A DNA stretch of 64,000 nucleotides, taken from Myroides sp. 1354 (GTDB taxonomy: Bacteria > Bacteroidota > Bacteroidia > Flavobacteriales > Flavobacteriaceae). The first letter of the stretch is position 1, and every line of letters starts with the position of its first letter. The notes beneath the pieces are model-generated. The model searched no databases and had not been told where the DNA came from. It saw nothing but the letters and a program-made list of their open reading frames with translations. Positions 60,661 through 64,000 of this stretch are shown here, in pieces. The translations under genes and the position numbers were made by a program. The DNA lies in assembly GCF_030324495.1 (NCBI RefSeq), contig NZ_JACAGN010000005.1, positions 1 to 64,000 on the forward strand, read 5' to 3'.

Positions 60661-61482
60661 ATGCCCATTCATTTATTAAAACATATTCTTGATAATCAAA
60701 GCAGTATCGAAAGTGCTAGCCCAGTAATACGCTATGCCTCAGCGCAAAATAGCAAAGTTATTGAGGGGTATTATGTATATACACGAGGTGATTTAGTAGA
60801 ACAAGAGTGGATGTTTAATGATGGTATTCCCAGCGTTATCTTATTGGCCAACAGGCAAGATCATGTAAAGATGAGTACGGAGTTAAAAGAAATGATAGTT
60901 AAGTCTGGTTGGGTAGATAAAGGACTCCAAAAGAAAGTGTTTATTCATTATCCTACAGCATTAGACTATTTACTTGTCATTCGATTTAAGCCTCAGGCTT
61001 TTACTCAGATTACAAGTGCTGGCTTAAACAAAGCTACAAGTCAAGGATTACTTCCTATAGATCATTTTTTTACGAATGAAATTATAGATCATTTTTTTTC
61101 AATAGCGTCAGTAGAAGAGAGGATTAAATACCTTGATTCTTATTTGAATAATTGCATAATTAGCGATACCAGCATCCATTCTTTAGATCAAGCGATTCAA
61201 ATCATAAGAGCGTCTAAAGGACAAATTACAGTTGGGGAGTTAGCTGAAAAATTAGGTGTAAATTACAAATGGTTAGCGCGTAAGTTTGTTAAACATCTAC
61301 ATTTTACACCTAAAGAATATATCAGTATGCATCGTTTTATACGGGCTTACTTGAATTTACAAAAGGATTCTTCTGATCTATTGGCTTTAGCTATTAATCA
61401 TGGCTTTTACGATTATAATCACTTTTTAAAAGAGTTTAAATCGTATACAGGTCAAACTCCATTAGCGTATCTAGCTAAATAG
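60661..61482 (+). CDS. AraC-family transcriptional regulator (273 aa)
   Basis: The N-terminal portion resembles the DUF6597-like sensor of this subgroup (YYVYTRGDLVEQEWMFNDG). The C-terminal DNA-binding domain carries VGELAEKLGVNYKWLARKFV and LLALAINHGFYDYNHFLKEF, ending SYTGQTPLAYL. The ATG at 60661 was chosen because the alternative TTG is in the -7 box. It is divergent from the map paralogue, which it may control. Its stop is only 6 bases from the end of the convergent MobC-like relic. Confidence 0.85.
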   Translation: MPIHLLKHILDNQSSIESASPVIRYASAQNSKVIEGYYVYTRGDLVEQEWMFNDGIPSVILLANRQDHVKMSTELKEMIVKSGWVDKGLQKKVFIHYPTALDYLLVIRFKPQAFTQITSAGLNKATSQGLLPIDHFFTNEIIDHFFSIASVEERIKYLDSYLNNCIISDTSIHSLDQAIQIIRASKGQITVGELAEKLGVNYKWLARKFVKHLHFTPKEYISMHRFIRAYLNLQKDSSDLLALAINHGFYDYNHFLKEFKSYTGQTPLAYLAK

Positions 61483-61488
61483 ATAAAA

Positions 61489-61894
61489 CTACTGCTTCTT
61501 ATTAATCAAATGAACCAATTCAGGGTTTTTCTCAATTCGTTTTAACTCTGATTCAAAATTGTTCAACATCGAGATTAACTTGTCTGTAATTCGCTTGAAT
61601 CGTTTCATCTAAGGTATTATTACCCCTAGCATCTAAGAAAGAAGTTATTCGAGGTATCTTTTGATAGGCTTTCATTTCTTGATCTACCTTTTCATTATCA
61701 ACTACTACTTCTGAGTGAAATATCTTTAGCTCTATTCGCTCATCAAAATTATCAGAGTCAGCTCCCACAAACATTTCTTTTGTGAGTGTGGATATTTTAG
61801 AAGCGGGAATAAGCGTATCAAGCTGGGTAGAGAAGGAGGTAGAATGAGCATTTCTATTAAAGGATATGCTTTGACGTTCTTGAAGAATTTTTGT
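61489..61894 (-). pseudogene. 3' remnant of a conjugative coupling protein, MobC/TraG-like
   Basis: The minus-strand frame from 61894 reads KILQERQSISFNRNAH, then STSFSTQLDTLIPASKI, MFVGADSDNFDERIELKIFH and KVDQEMKAYQKIPRI, to a stop at 61553. After a one-base shift near 61556 it continues ESELKRIEKNPELVHLINKK to the stop at 61489. This is how I remember the C-terminal end of MobC/VirD4-type coupling proteins of Bacteroidota conjugative transposons. The 5' part is absent, cut off 7 bases from the hxsC stop. Confidence 0.65.
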
Positions 61895-61900
61895 CTAGTG

Positions 61901-63043
61901 TTAATCAAATGCTTTAATAAACTTACTACTTTTTTTACTACTTGATTTAAACATTCCTCCACATTCATTTAACTTTACACAATTAACACAATCATCAAAG
62001 TAAATATTTTTCCAATCTGAAATAGATTTTACACTAAATCTCCAAAGGTCTCCTGGTAATAAACACAATGGAATATTATAAATAGAAACATTCATACCAA
62101 AATCATTTAGAAAATGAACAACCTCTTTTAAAACCTCTTGATAATCATAAGGATCAATCCATAGCTTGTCAATATTGTAAGGTGTATATCCTTCTATTTC
62201 CAACCCCATTAAAGCAATATGTTCAACAAAAGGCATATTCTTATAAATGAACTGTCCTAACTCTTTTAATCTAATAACGCTAATTTTGTGTAAAACAATC
62301 CGAATCTCAATTCTTTGATTATATCTAGCTAAATTGTATATACCTTTTACAGTTTGTTCAAAAGCTCCTTTAGCTTGAACAACATAATCATGAATTTCAG
62401 GAATATCAGAATATAATGGAATAGCTAATAAAAAATTATCATGATTAATATGATTAAGTCTGTGAGCTAGATTAGACCATGCAAAAGAACGTCCATTAGT
62501 TAAACATTGTACAAAAGTATTTGGAAGATTTTCTTTCAATTTTTGAATTAAAAGAAAAAAATGTTCTCCTAATAAAGTAGGTTCTCCTCCGGTAATACCA
62601 ATAGTTTGACAACTTTCACCTGGTATTAATTTAATAAGCATAGAGTTAATTTCATAGAAATATGCTGTGTCATCTCTGTCCTTAGGGGGTTGAGAGCACA
62701 TTAAACAATTACTATTGCATCTTTCTGTTAGGAAAAGAAAATTGTGATTTGATCTTTCTCTATATAAAGTGTTTATCACCCCGTTAACATTAAGAACTAT
62801 AATATCATTTTGATTTAAGTGTTCTAGTGTTTTAACAGAATAAACAATAGGTAGATTTAAATCAGTAAATGAGTCTAATGTAAAAGTGGTTAGAATTGCT
62901 TTTGTTTGATAAAGATGATTAAAATCTACTTGGTTTAAATCATTAATGATAACAATAGCATCCTTTTCTACTTTATTAATACTTATTTTTCCTACTATGA
63001 AATGTTCTAAATTTGCTACTTTTCCTCTTGTTTGTAATATCAT
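61901..63043 (-). CDS. hxsC: His-Xaa-Ser system radical SAM maturase HxsC (380 aa)
   Basis: The radical SAM cluster motif CxxxCxxC is Cys109, Cys113 and Cys116 in FLTERCNSNCLMCSQPPKDR, the wording I recall for HxsC. GITGGEPTLLGEHF is the SAM-binding GGE. Cys352, Cys355 and Cys361 near the C terminus could bind an extra Fe-S cluster. HXS systems pair HxsB and HxsC with HxsD and a HxsA peptide bearing His-X-Ser repeats; the product is uncharacterised. The start codon overlaps the hxsB stop (ATGA), so translation is coupled. A Ser/Lys-rich tail ends the protein. Confidence 0.88.
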   Translation of the reverse strand: MILQTRGKVANLEHFIVGKISINKVEKDAIVIINDLNQVDFNHLYQTKAILTTFTLDSFTDLNLPIVYSVKTLEHLNQNDIIVLNVNGVINTLYRERSNHNFLFLTERCNSNCLMCSQPPKDRDDTAYFYEINSMLIKLIPGESCQTIGITGGEPTLLGEHFFLLIQKLKENLPNTFVQCLTNGRSFAWSNLAHRLNHINHDNFLLAIPLYSDIPEIHDYVVQAKGAFEQTVKGIYNLARYNQRIEIRIVLHKISVIRLKELGQFIYKNMPFVEHIALMGLEIEGYTPYNIDKLWIDPYDYQEVLKEVVHFLNDFGMNVSIYNIPLCLLPGDLWRFSVKSISDWKNIYFDDCVNCVKLNECGGMFKSSSKKSSKFIKAFD

Positions 63044-64000
63044 GATTGAAATCCTGTAATCCAGCTTTTAAATATTATTTCATTTTCTTTATCCTTTGCT
63101 ATTAATTCAAATATAAAGCGAATTATTTCCATATTTTTTTTACAAAAAATGCTAGTAGGTCTAAAACCATATAAATCCCCTTGTGTTGCATAATTAAGAA
63201 TAGGATCTGCTCCACAATAAGGTTGAAAAGCACAATCACTACAGCCAGCTAAACCTTCATTACACCAAGATTCTGAAATTTCTAGAGCCTTACTTCCATA
63301 AAAAATATTATCGTAATTATCTTTTCCTAGTTCGCCTAATTGAAACATAAAATCTTTGGATTCAGCAATCATTCTTGCTTCATCTGATGCGTACACTTTT
63401 CCATCATAATTAAATACAATTACGCTATTTAAAACACCAGAAGGAGATTGTAAATCAACATAACCCACTGGAAAAGGGGTAAATATCTTTTTGAGTAAAA
63501 TAGATGCGTAATCTTCAGCTATAAAAACCCCTTTTTTATTATATTCTAACAAATGAAGTAATCCCTCTTTGTAAAAGGATAAGAATTCTTCTATAAAATA
63601 ATGGTTTTTATTAGGATTATATTTTGCAAAACCATAAGGACTAATTGGTCTTAAGAAAATATTTGAAAACCCTAATTTCACATATTCATCTATTATTTCT
63701 TTAGGATATTGAAGAGATAAATTTGAAGTAGTCATTAAAGCAGAAACCTTATCATCTCCAAGCACTTTACGACATTGATTAATACCACTAATAGTCAGTT
63801 CATAACTGTTATTACCTGGGCGTTTTCTATTTGCATTGTGAATCATTTGTGGGCCATCCAATGAAGTAGAAATTAGTATATCATGTTCTTTAACAAATGC
63901 TAAAATATCATCATTAATCAAAGCTAAATTTGTACAAATAACAAAAGATATATTCTTGTTTCTTTCTTCGGCTTCAAATTTAGCTTTGTGCACTGCATAT
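63040..64000 (-). CDS. hxsB: His-Xaa-Ser system radical SAM maturase HxsB (C-terminal part, runs off the window)
   Basis: The frame is open to the right edge (residues YAV precede the GTG at 63993), so that GTG is not the true start. About 320 residues are seen of an expected 450-480. VICTNLALINDDILAF, STSLDGPQMIHNANRKRPG and LRPISPYGF are radical SAM barrel strands; the CxxxCxxC motif must lie outside. A SPASM-like cysteine set is visible: WCNEGLAGCSDCAFQPYCGA, then FCKKNMEIIR. It overlaps hxsC by four bases. hxsA and hxsD, if present, should lie beyond 64000. Confidence 0.85.
   Translation of the reverse strand, partial: YAVHKAKFEAEERNKNISFVICTNLALINDDILAFVKEHDILISTSLDGPQMIHNANRKRPGNNSYELTISGINQCRKVLGDDKVSALMTTSNLSLQYPKEIIDEYVKLGFSNIFLRPISPYGFAKYNPNKNHYFIEEFLSFYKEGLLHLLEYNKKGVFIAEDYASILLKKIFTPFPVGYVDLQSPSGVLNSVIVFNYDGKVYASDEARMIAESKDFMFQLGELGKDNYDNIFYGSKALEISESWCNEGLAGCSDCAFQPYCGADPILNYATQGDLYGFRPTSIFCKKNMEIIRFIFELIAKDKENEIIFKSWITGFQS

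Noticed and set aside
61732-61968. 78-codon minus-strand frame between hxsC and the MobC-like relic
   Set aside because: It is an out-of-frame reading across the hxsC end and the relic; the coding signal is in the other frame.

Overview
The window comes from a low-GC Bacteroidota chromosome, almost certainly family Flavobacteriaceae; Myroides is my best guess at genus, from memory of gene order and not tested. The signs are: promoters with the Bacteroidota -7 element TAnnTTTG, often with TTG about 17-20 bases upstream; almost no Shine-Dalgarno sequences; a single-chain SecD-SecF fusion; a short GyrB (646 aa) without the enterobacterial insert; a DUF4377 lipoprotein; and a cysS-yidD-lgt cluster.

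Layout. 0.4-15 kb is core: a large TPR protein with an outer-membrane beta-barrel, a Gre-like protein, gyrB, mdh, secDF, ggt and a short nagB. 15-27 kb is mixed: a TIM-barrel protein, lipoproteins, chaA with a deoxyhypusine-synthase-like enzyme, a NERD-helicase fusion, an FKBP, a VF530-type protein, an MBL hydrolase with an AraC regulator, a CBS protein, an exonuclease and a phosphatase. 27-33.5 kb holds three histidine kinases but one response regulator, plus ecotin. 33.6-49.9 kb holds an LTA-synthase-like enzyme, recG, a pirin-OsmC-GNAT operon, two lgt paralogues, an LLM flavoenzyme, folE, cysS, yidD and tRNA-Ser(UGA). After the tRNA comes a six-copy 79-bp tandem repeat. 50.6-53.8 kb is decayed: a comB pseudogene and two further relics. 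53.8-61.5 kb is an accessory block of small enzymes or a transporter next to HxlR, Fur and AraC regulators. 61.5-64 kb holds a relic of a conjugative coupling protein (MobC-like) against the 3' end of a His-Xaa-Ser (HXS) system: complete hxsC and partial hxsB, translationally coupled.

Regulation. A 17-bp element (ACTTAAyGTAGGTTAAG) sits exactly 22 bp upstream of a TAnnTTTA -7 box in front of both the pirin operon and the LLM flavoenzyme gene. The Fur-type regulator and its divergent thioredoxin-reductase-like neighbour are separated by twin TGCAAC-N3-GTTGCA palindromes. The HxlR and DHFR-like genes share a perfect 9-bp inverted repeat across both promoters. Several apparent TTG starts fall inside -7 boxes, so I moved those starts downstream.

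Most promising: the HXS radical-SAM pair beside mobilisation debris, the shared 17-bp operator, and the 79-bp array whose palindrome core occurs in both orientations. All family names are from recognition of motifs; no search was run.
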